Below are positions 1-8,756 of a stretch of 39,807 nt of DNA, one piece after another. Position 1 is the first letter of the stretch. The number at the start of each line of letters is the position of its first letter. The notes beneath the pieces are model-generated. The model was not told the DNA's origin. It saw nothing but the letters and a program-made list of their open reading frames with translations, and did no database searches. The DNA lies in contig NZ_FUKU01000010.1 of assembly GCF_900163865.1 (NCBI RefSeq), positions 1 through 39,807 of the forward strand, read 5' to 3'. The stretch is from Sphingobacterium sp. JB170 (GTDB taxonomy: Bacteria > Bacteroidota > Bacteroidia > Sphingobacteriales > Sphingobacteriaceae). The translations under genes were made by a program, and so were the position numbers.

Positions 1-991
1 TGCAATTTGCAAAATTGAATAATCTACGTCAAGATGCACCGTAATGAGGGCTTACTCTGTATTCGGAACTAATAACGTGGGATTTAAGATTGATATTGTT
101 AACGGGAAGGCAATTGTTGCCGCCTTAGGAGCAGATAGCCTTGAGTGCGAAAAAGGTCTACTAGTTGGAGATATAATATCCGAAGTTAACGGTGTTCCGA
201 TCATTAAGCGGATTGAATCTAGGCGCCCGTTTATCCCCGCGTCGAATGAAAAAGTTGCCTTAAAATATATGGAGCAGAATCTCTTTCAAACAAATGAAGA
301 TCAACTGGAAATCAAGTTTACAAGAGACGGCATTGAACGGGTAATAAATATTCCGACATTAAAATTAACGTCTATCCGACCTGTCCCCGAAAAAAACACA
401 CCGCCTTTTAAAATATTAAACAACCGTATCGGATATGTTCAGGCTGGAAAATTTAAAGAAAAAGACATTGAACCATTTCTAAAATCGATGGAAGACAAAC
501 AAGGGCTAATTTTAGATTATAGGCAATATCCAGTAGACTATTTGCATGAGTTGTTTTCAAATTATCTATTTCGCGAAAAGAGAACATTTGTTAAACTTAC
601 AAAAAACAAAGGCCTTTCTCGTGGCGAATTTATTATAAACGATTCCGTAGCTATTGGGAATCACAACCCAGATTATTTCAAGGGGAAGGTGATCATTTTG
701 ATAGACGAAGGTACACAGAGTGCCGCCGAGTTCCAGGTTATGGCGTTCCAGACCATTCCAGGCGCAAAAGTAATTGGCAGAAACAGTGCTGGTGCTGATG
801 GAAATATATCTTGGGTCCCACTACCCTTTGGATTTAATACGGCATTTTCGGGAATTGGCGTTTATTATCCTGATCTGAGAGAAACACAAGGTCCAGGCAT
901 TGTTCCCGATCTCTACGTAGAACAAGTTAGCGAGGATATTAAAAATAATTACGATAGGATACTACAAACAGCAATAGACTTGTTAAAATAA
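1..991 (+). pseudogene. S41 family (C-terminal-processing type) peptidase, 5'-partial and frameshifted
   Basis: The open frame from ATG 44 encodes 315 residues with a PDZ-like segment near residues 25-60 (KGLLVGDIISEVNG) and an S41 protease core. The core contains DEGTQSAAEF, whose Ser226 is the expected nucleophile, then a GRNSAGADGNIS loop. The bases before ATG 44 also look coding, but in another frame: positions 3-41 read QFAKLNNLRQDA and then hit a stop. Adding one base near position 39-40 would join the frames as LRQDAHVMRAYSVFG, matching the Leu-x-x-Asp-Ala-His segment usual before the S41 core. The gene therefore starts upstream of the window and carries a one-base deletion, or the sequence has an error there. 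S41 enzymes of this type are normally exported proteases; the substrate is unknown. Confidence 0.75.
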
Positions 992-1123
992 ATCTGACAA
1001 ATTTTTCATTAGTGGACTATTGTTCAACTATTTGATAATTGATATTGACTTTTTTGTCCATTTGCGTTTGATTATACAATTCAAATTCCATTGGTGTTTG
1101 CATCCTATGCGCTATCACTTTCT

Positions 1124-1530
1124 TTATTTGACAAATTTATTTTTTGCCTCCTCAGTTGTAGGCGTAAAAAAATTGATCAAGTTGCCATCTGGATCACGGA
1201 ATAGTAAAGAACGGTTTCCCCAAGGCATTGTTGTGGGCTTTTGAACGATATCACTGGTTAAATTTTTAATTCTCTCATAATCATCATCTACATTTTCAAC
1301 AAAGAATTCTATGATAACACTTTTATTGGTTGCCGGCGCCGCAACTCCAGCGCCAAAGAAAGCTAACTACGTACGCTGCCGATTGCCAAAGTAAAAGAAT
1401 TTGTGTTGATCTCTGCAAAATCGTCCGTTGACCATTTAGCTTTTATGCCAGTCGCCTCTTCATAAAATTGAACTAAACGCTTAATTTCGGCAGTAATAAT
1501 TCGTAATGATGCTAAATCTATTTTTTTCAT
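1124..1530 (-). pseudogene. VOC/glyoxalase superfamily protein, frameshifted
   Basis: Reading the minus strand from ATG 1530 gives MKKIDLASLRIITAEIKRLV and continues to a stop at 1363-1365. In the next frame the protein resumes as AFFGAGVAAPATNKSVIIEF and ends SLLFRDPDGNLINFFTP...KNKFVK with stop 1124-1126. LFRDPDGNLINFF is the hallmark C-terminal segment of vicinal-oxygen-chelate (glyoxalase/dioxygenase/bleomycin-resistance) proteins. The two halves together give about 135 residues, the usual length for a single-domain member. One missing base near 1362-1370 explains the break. It lies downstream of the AraC gene on the same strand but has its own candidate promoter. Substrate unknown; probably inactive unless the shift is a sequencing error. 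Confidence 0.75.
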
Positions 1531-1560
1531 TTTTCTCTTGTTTTAATGTTATTAACAATA

Positions 1561-1568
1561 CAAAAGTA
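1561..1568 (-). promoter_or_regulatory. candidate -7 element of the VOC gene
   Basis: On the minus strand this reads TACTTTTG, a full match to the Bacteroidota -7 consensus TAnnTTTG, 31 bp upstream of the VOC start codon. The -33 region is not convincing. Confidence 0.45.
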
Positions 1569-1684
1569 AAACGTCGTTATGACAACAGTATGTCAGGTAT
1601 GCTGAATCTTATTCATGATATTTTAAAAACAAAAAGCCGATCGTCCGTGGGAAATGCCATCTCGCAGATCCGCCTATTGATTCT

Positions 1685-2599
1685 TTAATTAAAAGATTCC
1701 CTGAACGCTAATGGAGAAAGTTTAGTTTTTGTTTTGAACAATCGACTAAACGACTGTGGAAATTCAAAGCCTAATTGATAAGCTATTTCTGAGACCGATA
1801 AATTGGAAGACGATAATTTTTCTTTCGCTACTTCGATCAGTTTATTGTGGATGTGCTGCTGCGCATTTTGTCCTGTAAATGAACGCAACATATCGCTCAA
1901 ATAACTAGGTGAGATATGTAACTGTTCTGAAAAATATTGAACAGAAGGGATCCCTTTCATCATTGCGCTTTCATTAGTGAAATAGGCGCCCAAAATTTCT
2001 TCGAACTTTTGCAATAGATCGTTATTAATGGCTTTTCGCGTTATAAATTGGCGTTTGTAAAAACGGTTGCTGTAATTCAATAGTAACTCTACCTGTGAAA
2101 CAATTACATCTTGACTAAAATCGTCTATTCTACCATTTAATTCTTCGTCAAGTATGGCAAAAACAGAGAAAATTGTCGTCTTCTCTTTATCTGATAGATA
2201 CAGAGCTTCGTTTGCTGTATAAGAAAAAAAGCCGTATTCCTTAATTTTCTTTGCCAAAGGATGAGTCAACAGGAAATCGGGATGAATAAGCAATAACTTG
2301 CCACTTGCTTGGCTGCTCTTCGGGCTTTCAATCACTTGGTTTGGGGAAGTAAATACTAACCCGCCTTCACCAAAATCATAATAGTTTTGCCCGTACTTTG
2401 CTTTTCCACAGGTATCTGTCTTGTACACAATCTTATAATAATTCAAGCTGAAAAATTTGGACAGTTCGTCTTCTTTAATTTTAATGTCTTTAAGATCAAT
2501 AAAACTTATCAACGGGTGTTGGGGCTTTTGGAGCCCAAATACCCGGTGAAAATCTGTTAAAGATTCAAATTTATAAACCGAAACTTGTTCTCTTTTCAT
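1685..2599 (-). CDS. AraC family transcriptional regulator
   Basis: 304 residues. The last ~100 residues form an AraC-type double helix-turn-helix: first helices around FSEQLHISPSYLSDMLRSFT, second around SVSEIAYQLGFEFPQSFSRL, followed by the usual KTKTKLSPLAFR ending. The N-terminal ~190 residues are the less conserved effector-sensing part. It is the last gene of a minus-strand cluster, 17 bp after the stop of the SDR gene, so it is probably co-transcribed with the two oxidoreductase genes upstream and may control them. In the family, such regulators usually act on neighbouring genes; the ligand cannot be told from sequence. Confidence 0.9.
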   Translation of the reverse strand: MKREQVSVYKFESLTDFHRVFGLQKPQHPLISFIDLKDIKIKEDELSKFFSLNYYKIVYKTDTCGKAKYGQNYYDFGEGGLVFTSPNQVIESPKSSQASGKLLLIHPDFLLTHPLAKKIKEYGFFSYTANEALYLSDKEKTTIFSVFAILDEELNGRIDDFSQDVIVSQVELLLNYSNRFYKRQFITRKAINNDLLQKFEEILGAYFTNESAMMKGIPSVQYFSEQLHISPSYLSDMLRSFTGQNAQQHIHNKLIEVAKEKLSSSNLSVSEIAYQLGFEFPQSFSRLFKTKTKLSPLAFRESFN

Positions 2600-2616
2600 A
2601 ATTCAAATTTATGAAA

Positions 2617-3354
2617 TTACCAAGGACATTCTCCTGTTTCCGGGTTATATTCTTCGCTAATAAATTTCCCTGTCGGTCCATCCTCGCCTAACATGGCATA
2701 TTTAACTACCCGGTTACCTGCCTCTTGGACAGTTCCTGTACCATTATGCCCATTAAAATCGGTTGCTACAAAGCCTGGACAAACGGCATTAACCTTAAAT
2801 GATGTGTCTTTTAATTCGTACGCTAAATTGATGGTGTACATATTAAGCGCCGCTTTGGATGCCGGATAAACCGCTGCCTTGTGCGTATAATATTTCCAAG
2901 TTGGATCGCAATGCAAAGTGAGCGAACAACCGCTTGAAGAAAGATTTACGATTCGAGGTTGCGACGATTTTCTCAACAAATCAATAAAAGCTTGCGTAAC
3001 ACGCACGACGCCATATACGTTGGTTTCAAATACCTGTCTAAATTGATCGATACTTGCTTCCAAAGCCGCTTGTGGCATGCCGCCGTTGATGCCGGCATTG
3101 TTGATGAGTACATCTAAAACATCCGTTTTTTCACCTATTTCACTACGAGCTGCTTTTACGGATTCGTCATCCGTTACATCCAGTTGTATCGCTTCCACGT
3201 TGGCAAAACCTTCATTTTTTAACTTTTCCTCTGCTTTCCTGCCGTTTTCTCGATTTCTGCTGCCCAGAAAAACAAAGTATCCATTTTGCAGCAATTGTAT
3301 TGCTGTTTGATAGCCAATACTTTTGTTCGCTCCTGTAATTAACGCTTTTTTCAT
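2617..3354 (-). CDS. SDR family NAD(P)-dependent oxidoreductase
   Basis: 245 residues from ATG 3354. A longer frame reaches 3399, but the 3354 start gives MKKALITGANKSIGYQTA, with the Rossmann TGxxxxxG motif at the very N-terminus, and sits one base after the stop of the preceding gene, so I chose it. It has the classical short-chain dehydrogenase set: NNAG (NNAGINGG), the catalytic Ser region (NLSSSG) and the YPASK active-site Tyr/Lys motif. It is the middle gene of the NmrA-like/SDR/AraC cluster. This is a cytoplasmic carbonyl or alcohol oxidoreductase of unknown substrate; the nearest relatives are carbonyl-reductase-like SDRs. Confidence 0.9.
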   Translation of the reverse strand: MKKALITGANKSIGYQTAIQLLQNGYFVFLGSRNRENGRKAEEKLKNEGFANVEAIQLDVTDDESVKAARSEIGEKTDVLDVLINNAGINGGMPQAALEASIDQFRQVFETNVYGVVRVTQAFIDLLRKSSQPRIVNLSSSGCSLTLHCDPTWKYYTHKAAVYPASKAALNMYTINLAYELKDTSFKVNAVCPGFVATDFNGHNGTGTVQEAGNRVVKYAMLGEDGPTGKFISEEYNPETGECPW

Positions 3355-3355
3355 T

Positions 3356-4267
3356 TTAATTGTTGTATTGGTTATAAATTCGTGCAAACTGTTTAGCAAA
3401 ATCCTCTAATTTTACTTTGCCTAAGTTTGGCTTCTGGGAATAAAAGTCTTCAAACACGAAACCACTTCGTTGACTTGCCTGCATAGCGACCATACCTTCT
3501 GCAATCCCTTGATTAACTCCCGCGGCGAGCATTCCCGCCAACATGTCTTCATCTGAAATTACCAACCATTTCAAATCGGGAGTGGAAATGGCCTCTCCCA
3601 AAGCTTTTGCTACTTCGTTTGGTGATGCCTCATCACTCGCTACATAACGAACTGTTCTACCATTAAAAGGTAATTCCATTTCTTCGGCAACAGCGGATGC
3701 AATATCTAATGGCGATACCCAAGGTTCTTTTTTATCGCCTCCATAGTTTGAAATAATAGCTCCTGTTTCTTTAATAGTTTGTATTGATCTAAATAGATTG
3801 GTAAAGAAACCTACAGGTCGCATAAATTTGATAGAAACATCATTGGGTAATTGCTTTAAAATAGTTTCCACGTCATAATGAACGGAGAGTGCTCCGTATC
3901 CTGTTGCATTATGGGCGCCAATACTACTTAGATGTACGAGCTTTTTTACTTTTGAAACTTCGACCGCATGTTTGTAGTTCTTGCCGACGGTTTGAAATCC
4001 AGTAGCAAAATCGATATTTTGATCATATATATTACCAATACCTTCCCAAGCTTCCATCAAGTAAACAATATCTGCTCCTGTGAAAGTTTTGGCGAGGAAA
4101 TCAGCATCCATCATTGTACCAATGGCAGGGTTTGCCCCTAACGCCTCAATTTCTTGCCGTCTATTAGCGTTACTACTAATAACGGTTACTGAATGTCCTT
4201 TTTCTACCAACTCTGTCGTCAGTGGTTTTCCAATGTTCCCTAAAGAACCGGTGATTACTATCTTCAT
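3356..4267 (-). CDS. NmrA-like NAD(P)-binding oxidoreductase
   Basis: 303 residues. It begins MKIVITGSLGNIGKPLTTEL, a GxxGxxG dinucleotide-binding Rossmann motif, and follows the atypical SDR/NmrA pattern: no YxxxK motif at the usual place, and a variable C-terminal half. Relatives include quinone oxidoreductase QOR2-type and NmrA-family proteins that bind NAD(P)(H). It is the first gene of the minus-strand cluster with the SDR and AraC genes (1-bp gap to the SDR), so the three are likely one transcript. The reaction is unknown; reduction of quinones or reactive carbonyls under AraC control is a reasonable guess but an inference. Confidence 0.85.
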   Translation of the reverse strand: MKIVITGSLGNIGKPLTTELVEKGHSVTVISSNANRRQEIEALGANPAIGTMMDADFLAKTFTGADIVYLMEAWEGIGNIYDQNIDFATGFQTVGKNYKHAVEVSKVKKLVHLSSIGAHNATGYGALSVHYDVETILKQLPNDVSIKFMRPVGFFTNLFRSIQTIKETGAIISNYGGDKKEPWVSPLDIASAVAEEMELPFNGRTVRYVASDEASPNEVAKALGEAISTPDLKWLVISDEDMLAGMLAAGVNQGIAEGMVAMQASQRSGFVFEDFYSQKPNLGKVKLEDFAKQFARIYNQYNN

Positions 4268-4693
4268 ATTTTACATTATTTGTTGATACAAATTTCATTA
4301 ACAGCCAAAGAGAGTAAGTAACCTAAATCGGGAATTTCGTAACTAAAATGAGGGTATTGTTTAAGTGGGTGAATACTCGTATAGAATCCGGGAAATTTTC
4401 GCAAACAATTGCTTATTCGACACGGTTAATCTTATTGTAATAACCTAATTTACTGATGATTTATCACTAAATGACAGGAAATAAATGCGTTCCCTCAACT
4501 AGGTTTATTGTACTTTTTGTATTGTCGTTGCAAGCAAAAAATGAGAATAAATGAATGAAGTGGCCTCCAATGCTAAACCATTACATATCGTATCGCGTTC
4601 TCCATTCATATATGCTACTCTTTGTGAAACATCTTGGCCTATATTAATCTTTATTATCAAAAAGAACTAACTTACGTTTGTAATTGGGAATCT
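4268..4693. other. intergenic, divergent promoter region
   Basis: About 425 bp between the divergent oxidoreductase operon (minus) and the phosphoesterase gene (plus). Both promoters should lie here. I found no full TAnnTTTG match in either direction and no coding fragment or strong hairpin. Confidence 0.5.
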
Positions 4694-5884
4694 ATGACAA
4701 AAAGAATTATTCTAATATTGATGCTCTTCTTGGTGAGTGATATTTACTTTTACCAAGCTGTCCTTACTCTGTCTCCACATATAATGATCCGACTAGGCTA
4801 CTGGTCAATAGACCTTTTATTGGTTATAAGCTTAGTATCTCTAGCTTTTCTTCGCAAGCTACATCACAAGATGGAGCGTTTTATACAAGTGCTGATTACG
4901 GCTATTTTACTTGTATTCATTCCGAAGCTATTTTCCTTTCCGATATTACTAGCTGAAGATATCACCCGCGTAGTGCGGGGCTTTCCCGAGCGCAACGTCT
5001 ATGTGAGTGAGATCGCCGTTGTTCTGGCAGTAATAGTCTTTGTTATTATCGTCTTTGGCCTAACCCGGGGAAGACATTTTTATAAGGTCCGCAAAGAAAC
5101 TATTTATTTCCCCGACCTGCCCGAAGCATTCGATGGCTTCACAATCACTCAGCTCTCTGATATTCATTCGGGAAGCCTCTCCAACATCAAAGGCGTACAG
5201 AAGGGAATCGACCTAGCCAACGCTCAGCGAAGCGATCTACTTGTCTTTACCGGTGATTTAGTTAACAACATAGCTACCGAAATGGAACCTTGGGTGGAGG
5301 GCTTCAGTAAGCTAAGTGCACCATATGGCAAATATTCCGTACTAGGCAATCATGATTATGGAGACTATGTCAGATGGGAAAGTGTCGTAGCAAAAGAATC
5401 AAACATGCTGCGGCTAAAAGAAATTCATGCAGAAATTGGTTTTGAGCTATTACTTAACGATGCTGTCATGATACATAAACACGGGCAGCATATTGCTTTG
5501 ATCGGAGTTGAAAACTGGGGCAAAGGCGGTTTTCATAAATACGGTGATCTGAAGAAAGCCGCTACGAATATCCCGCTTGACGCATTTAAAATACTCATGT
5601 CTCATGATCCGTCACATTGGGACGAAGTCACCTTAGACCGCAACCAACATATCCACCTTACCTTGGCGGGTCATACCCATGGCATGCAGTTTGGAATAGA
5701 ACTTTTCAGCTTTAAATGGAGCCCCATTCAATATATGTACAAACAATGGGCAGGCCTATACAACAGCGAAGGACGATATCTTTACGTCAATAGGGGATTT
5801 GGCTACCACGGTCTGAAAGGTCGAATAGGCGTATGGCCGGAGGTAACTGTACTCACCTTAAAGCGAACTCCTTATGGAATTTAA
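4694..5884 (+). CDS. membrane-anchored metallophosphoesterase
   Basis: 396 residues from ATG 4694, which is preceded by GGGAA at ribosome-binding distance. An in-frame TTG at 4634 would add 20 poorly conserved residues. The first ~150 residues hold about four hydrophobic segments (RIILILMLFLVSDIYFY; LLLVISLVSLAFL; VLITAILLVFIPKLF; IAVVLAVIVFVIIVFGLT). The calcineurin-like domain follows with the metal-binding series DIHSGS, GDLVNN, GNHDYGDY, MSHDP and LAGHTHGMQFG. This layout matches YaeI/YkuE-like phosphoesterases, which act at the membrane, some on lipid head groups such as UDP-diacylglucosamine-type substrates. The actual substrate is unknown. It appears to be a single-gene unit. Confidence 0.9.
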   Translation: MTKRIILILMLFLVSDIYFYQAVLTLSPHIMIRLGYWSIDLLLVISLVSLAFLRKLHHKMERFIQVLITAILLVFIPKLFSFPILLAEDITRVVRGFPERNVYVSEIAVVLAVIVFVIIVFGLTRGRHFYKVRKETIYFPDLPEAFDGFTITQLSDIHSGSLSNIKGVQKGIDLANAQRSDLLVFTGDLVNNIATEMEPWVEGFSKLSAPYGKYSVLGNHDYGDYVRWESVVAKESNMLRLKEIHAEIGFELLLNDAVMIHKHGQHIALIGVENWGKGGFHKYGDLKKAATNIPLDAFKILMSHDPSHWDEVTLDRNQHIHLTLAGHTHGMQFGIELFSFKWSPIQYMYKQWAGLYNSEGRYLYVNRGFGYHGLKGRIGVWPEVTVLTLKRTPYGI

Positions 5885-6119
5885 ACTGAAACGATAATCC
5901 TAACGTTGTTCAGACACAGTGGGACAATGTGAAAATTTTAGTTGTAATAATTATCTGTCCGAACGTCTGTGGTTTCGCAGTTACTGGCGTCTATTCAGTG
6001 TAAATTTCGATTTAAATTTTTCTCGTCATAATATTTGTATCCGCCAATTCGTACACGTCAATTAATCGAAAGCGGACATCGTATTATATCAACCGTTATT
6101 ATATTGCAAACATCTCAAA

Positions 6120-6338
6120 ATGGATTTCAAATCTCGGGATACTGGGAGCTTGAAATCCCTTCATCAATTTATCGAGGCATCTAATCATCCTCACGCAATC
6201 AGAATGTATTCGGGCAGCTTTAGTATAGACAGAGCAATCACGCAAAGTAAAAAACTGTACTTTTTATTGAATCGCCCCCATCATTTAGTTACGGTGTTGC
6301 CACTTTACGCAGAATGGCTTACCACGCAACGGTTGTAA
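6120..6338 (+). pseudogene. C-terminal relic of a DUF4143-type AAA ATPase
   Basis: The 72-residue frame reads VKS-like FKSRDTGSLKSLHQFIEASN, then HAIRMYSGSFSIDRAITQSK and KLYFLLNRPHHLVTVLPLYA. This is the pattern of the extreme C-terminus of the ATP-binding/DUF4143 family (usual length ~380-400 residues), where a nuclease-like KxG...LKSL segment is followed by a Tyr-rich closing stretch. No upstream part of the protein is visible in any frame between 5885 and 6119, so about 80% of the gene is gone. It is a deletion relic without function. Confidence 0.6.
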
Positions 6339-6447
6339 AATCGATATCAGTTATACCGTGTAAAAATGATGATTCTATAGAATATTAATAATTTTTGATC
6401 ACGGTATACATTGCTTCATTCACCGAAGGCTTTGATCTAAAAACGTT

Positions 6448-6942
6448 TTATATTGGTTCATTACTGAACGTGGGTACAGTTGTCTCGTAGAATTTTAACA
6501 AAATCATATCTTTTAGTCGGATACCATTTTCATATATAGGATCGGGATAGTTTTCAATGAAAAAATTCTTTATAGTACCAAACTTATCAAACCCATTCCT
6601 TTCGTAAAATCTTATCTGATTTATACCATTATCGGCAGTTCCCACAATAATCATTGAATACCTTTCCTTGCATATTCGTTTTATAAAACGTATTATCTCA
6701 CTCCCTACTCCGTGGTTTCGAAAATTGTCAACTACAGCAATATTTTTGATCTCGATCGTATTTTCATTCACTGCAAGCAAACAAAAAGCAGCTATGGTTT
6801 TGCCGTTTTTAGAGACTCCATATACGGCCGAATCGAAGATATATTTGTCTATCGCTTCAACGGTTTCATCAGCCAGCAATAAAATTTCATAGGGAAAATT
6901 ACTCTTGATGATATTAAATTCGAGGTCTTGATTTACTTGCAT
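6448..6942 (-). CDS. GNAT family N-acetyltransferase
   Basis: 164 residues. The acetyl-CoA-binding core is clear: strand 4 IEIKNIAVVDNFRNHGVG, where the Q/RxxGxG/A loop appears as RNHGVG, then helix IIRFIKRIC and the closing NQIRFYERNGFDKFG motif typical of the family. The C-terminus (NGIRLKDMILLKFYE) resembles the small-molecule-acetylating GNATs. The gene stands alone on the minus strand. Acceptor unknown; acetyl transfer to a small amine is the family role. The start ATG at 6942 gives the normal family length. Confidence 0.85.
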   Translation of the reverse strand: MQVNQDLEFNIIKSNFPYEILLLADETVEAIDKYIFDSAVYGVSKNGKTIAAFCLLAVNENTIEIKNIAVVDNFRNHGVGSEIIRFIKRICKERYSMIIVGTADNGINQIRFYERNGFDKFGTIKNFFIENYPDPIYENGIRLKDMILLKFYETTVPTFSNEPI

Positions 6943-7265
6943 AGTCGATTAGTTGGCTGGATATATAAATTAAAAAGTCATTTAGTTTTTTTACCCTTCC
7001 TCACCGTAGGAATAGCACTTAACTATACACCCTCGGCGGAATTCATTTTAGTCAAATTTAGAATACCTTTTGATGACTCACAAATCGGTGTTATAATCAA
7101 CAAATAGTATTGTTTTCAGCGTTGCTGGCTCAACCCTCTATTCTACTTCTATTTTTTTAGTGCATTAATGCCCTTTTTTGACGAACGACATTTATTCACG
7201 AAAACAGCAGCAAACCAACGTATTGAAAATCAATACTCACTGATTAAGGTATAGCCATATTATTA
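6943..7265. other. intergenic, no recognised feature
   Basis: 323 bp between the GNAT gene and the DoxX gene. No RNA gene, hairpin terminator or recognisable coding relic was found; one short plus-strand open frame is discussed under rejected items. Confidence 0.4.
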
Positions 7266-7754
7266 TTACTGCGAAGAGTCCTTGTCCAATGTAGCGCTGA
7301 TCGAACACTGATTTATACAGGAAAAGTACACCCAGCCGATAAAAAACAATTGTAATGGAATCCGGTACCAAAGGTAAATTGCCCCTTCTCCCTCATAAGT
7401 GGCGGCTTCCATATTCACATGCTGGATAGCAGAATAAATGTTGGACGGAAGAATCAGTACAAAGAATAAAATAACCAACCAACCGGTGAGATTTTGATAT
7501 TTTGGAAGGAGCATCCCAATAGCGGCAATAATTTCTATAATTCCTGTCAGATAAACGATTGGCATTTTGTAAGGAATAAAATCGGGTAACATCATTGCCA
7601 TACCTTCCGTATAAAAAAAATGTGCAACTCCAGTGATTACTAACATTGTCGCCATTGCTATACGTGCGGAAAGGGCATACTGTAATCCTTTGTTCATTAT
7701 TTTTAAAATAAACAGGGCGATGAAAAATACGATTGGCAAAATAATTTCCGGCAT
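7266..7754 (-). CDS. DoxX family membrane protein
   Basis: 162 residues with four to five hydrophobic helices: EIILPIVFFIALFILKIM, ARIAMATMLVITGVAHFFY, MPIVYLTGIIEIIAAIGMLL, LVILFFVLILPSNIYSAI and a C-terminal IPLQLFFIGWVYFSC. The second to fourth helices match the DoxX pattern (G..HF; ..G..E...A.G.L). DoxX proteins are small inner-membrane proteins linked to thiol/quinone redox in some species. The gene starts 52 bp after the Crp-like regulator's stop on the same strand; this pairing is common in Bacteroidota, so the regulator probably controls it. Exact role unknown. Confidence 0.85.
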   Translation of the reverse strand: MPEIILPIVFFIALFILKIMNKGLQYALSARIAMATMLVITGVAHFFYTEGMAMMLPDFIPYKMPIVYLTGIIEIIAAIGMLLPKYQNLTGWLVILFFVLILPSNIYSAIQHVNMEAATYEGEGAIYLWYRIPLQLFFIGWVYFSCINQCSISATLDKDSSQ

Positions 7755-7806
7755 AACTTTTTTTACAAAGTTGCTTTGTTATTCGGGAAGAAACAATGAA
7801 CAATTG

Positions 7807-8373
7807 TTAAGAAATTTGACGGCGTATCCTGCTCAGTGCCTGCGGTGTAATACCGATATAAGACGCAATGTACTTCAATGGAATTTGCTTCAATAGACGT
7901 GGATGTTCTGTGAACAGCCGTAGATAACGCTTCTCCGCGGTTAATGTCAACAGGGATATCTCGCGTTCAACGTTTTCAAGGTATAATTTTTCACTTGCTA
8001 ATCTTCCTATCTCGTTTCCAATTTTCGTTTCGTCGTAAATTTGTTGTAAATCTTTATAAGAAATCCGCCAAAGTACGGTTTCAGTTAACGTTTCCACCGC
8101 ATATTTGCAGGGCTTTTGGGTTAGAAAAGAATCATAAGCACTTACGAATTCATCGTCAAATGAAAAAGAAAACGTAAAATCGTTTTCCTCTTTTGGAATA
8201 TAAAACCGCAGAATTCCATTTTCTATAAAGGAAAGATAATTTTCAGTTTCACCAATATCTAAAAGCTTATGTTTCTTAGGGAATTTTTGACATATCAGTT
8301 TAGAAGCAAACACACTCCATTCAACGTCAGTAATTGATACGGATCTTTCAAAATATCTTCGTATTTGTTCCAT
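7807..8373 (-). CDS. Crp/Fnr family transcriptional regulator
   Basis: 188 residues from ATG 8373 (MEQIRRYFERSVSITDVEWS); a longer frame to 8433 adds 20 residues unlike the family. Residues ~25-115 form the cyclic-nucleotide-binding-like beta roll (LLDIGETENYLSFIENGILR). The C-terminal part carries a winged-helix HTH ending in IPLKYIASYIGITPQALSRI. This is the short Bacteroidota subfamily that lacks the cAMP-binding signature of E. coli CRP. It precedes the DoxX gene on the same strand, its likely target. The effector is unknown. Confidence 0.9.
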   Translation of the reverse strand: MEQIRRYFERSVSITDVEWSVFASKLICQKFPKKHKLLDIGETENYLSFIENGILRFYIPKEENDFTFSFSFDDEFVSAYDSFLTQKPCKYAVETLTETVLWRISYKDLQQIYDETKIGNEIGRLASEKLYLENVEREISLLTLTAEKRYLRLFTEHPRLLKQIPLKYIASYIGITPQALSRIRRQIS

Positions 8374-8493
8374 TATGCAGGGTCTTGGTTTATTTGCCGC
8401 TAACTTCCTTTGATCGCATTTATACACCATCAATCCTTCATTAGCTTCCAGGTCGTGTAAAAATAGTAAATTCTGTATTGTAGTGCGATAGAT

Positions 8494-8736
8494 TCATTTT
8501 TTTATCCCCCTGTTTACAAACAGTAAAATCGTTGCTGCAACCCAAGACAACACCAACAGATTCTTTGATACCCAGTGATTATTCCAATCAGACATATTCA
8601 AACAAAGGCTTACTATAACCCCGGCTGCGCAAATCCCAAACATATAGCCAACAACCAGATATACGATATTATAATCTATTAATCGGCTTTTATAGCGTGT
8701 TCTTAAAATCAAGCAATTAAACTGCGGACGGTCCAA
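8494..8736 (-). CDS. small membrane protein of unknown function
   Basis: 80 residues, starting 20 bp after the stop of the aldose epimerase gene on the same strand, so probably co-transcribed. Two likely transmembrane segments are visible: NIVYLVVGYMFGICAAGVIV (about residues 23-45) and LLVLSWVAATILLFVN (about 60-76), with a basic C-terminus (RGIKK). I do not recognise the family. Tight linkage and clean topology favour a real gene, but nothing shows a function. Confidence 0.5.
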   Translation of the reverse strand: MDRPQFNCLILRTRYKSRLIDYNIVYLVVGYMFGICAAGVIVSLCLNMSDWNNHWVSKNLLVLSWVAATILLFVNRGIKK

Positions 8737-8756
8737 TTCACAGTCTCGATCGAAAC

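Noticed and set aside
6930..7109. Plus-strand open stretch with residues such as HLVFLPFLTVGIALNY and EFILVKFRIPFDDSQIG
   Set aside because: It has no ATG, no family resemblance and no ribosome-binding site; in AT-rich intergenic sequence a stretch of this length can occur by chance.
7393..7803. Second minus-strand frame of 136 codons overlapping the DoxX gene
   Set aside because: It is read in another frame of a clear membrane-protein gene and has no family features.
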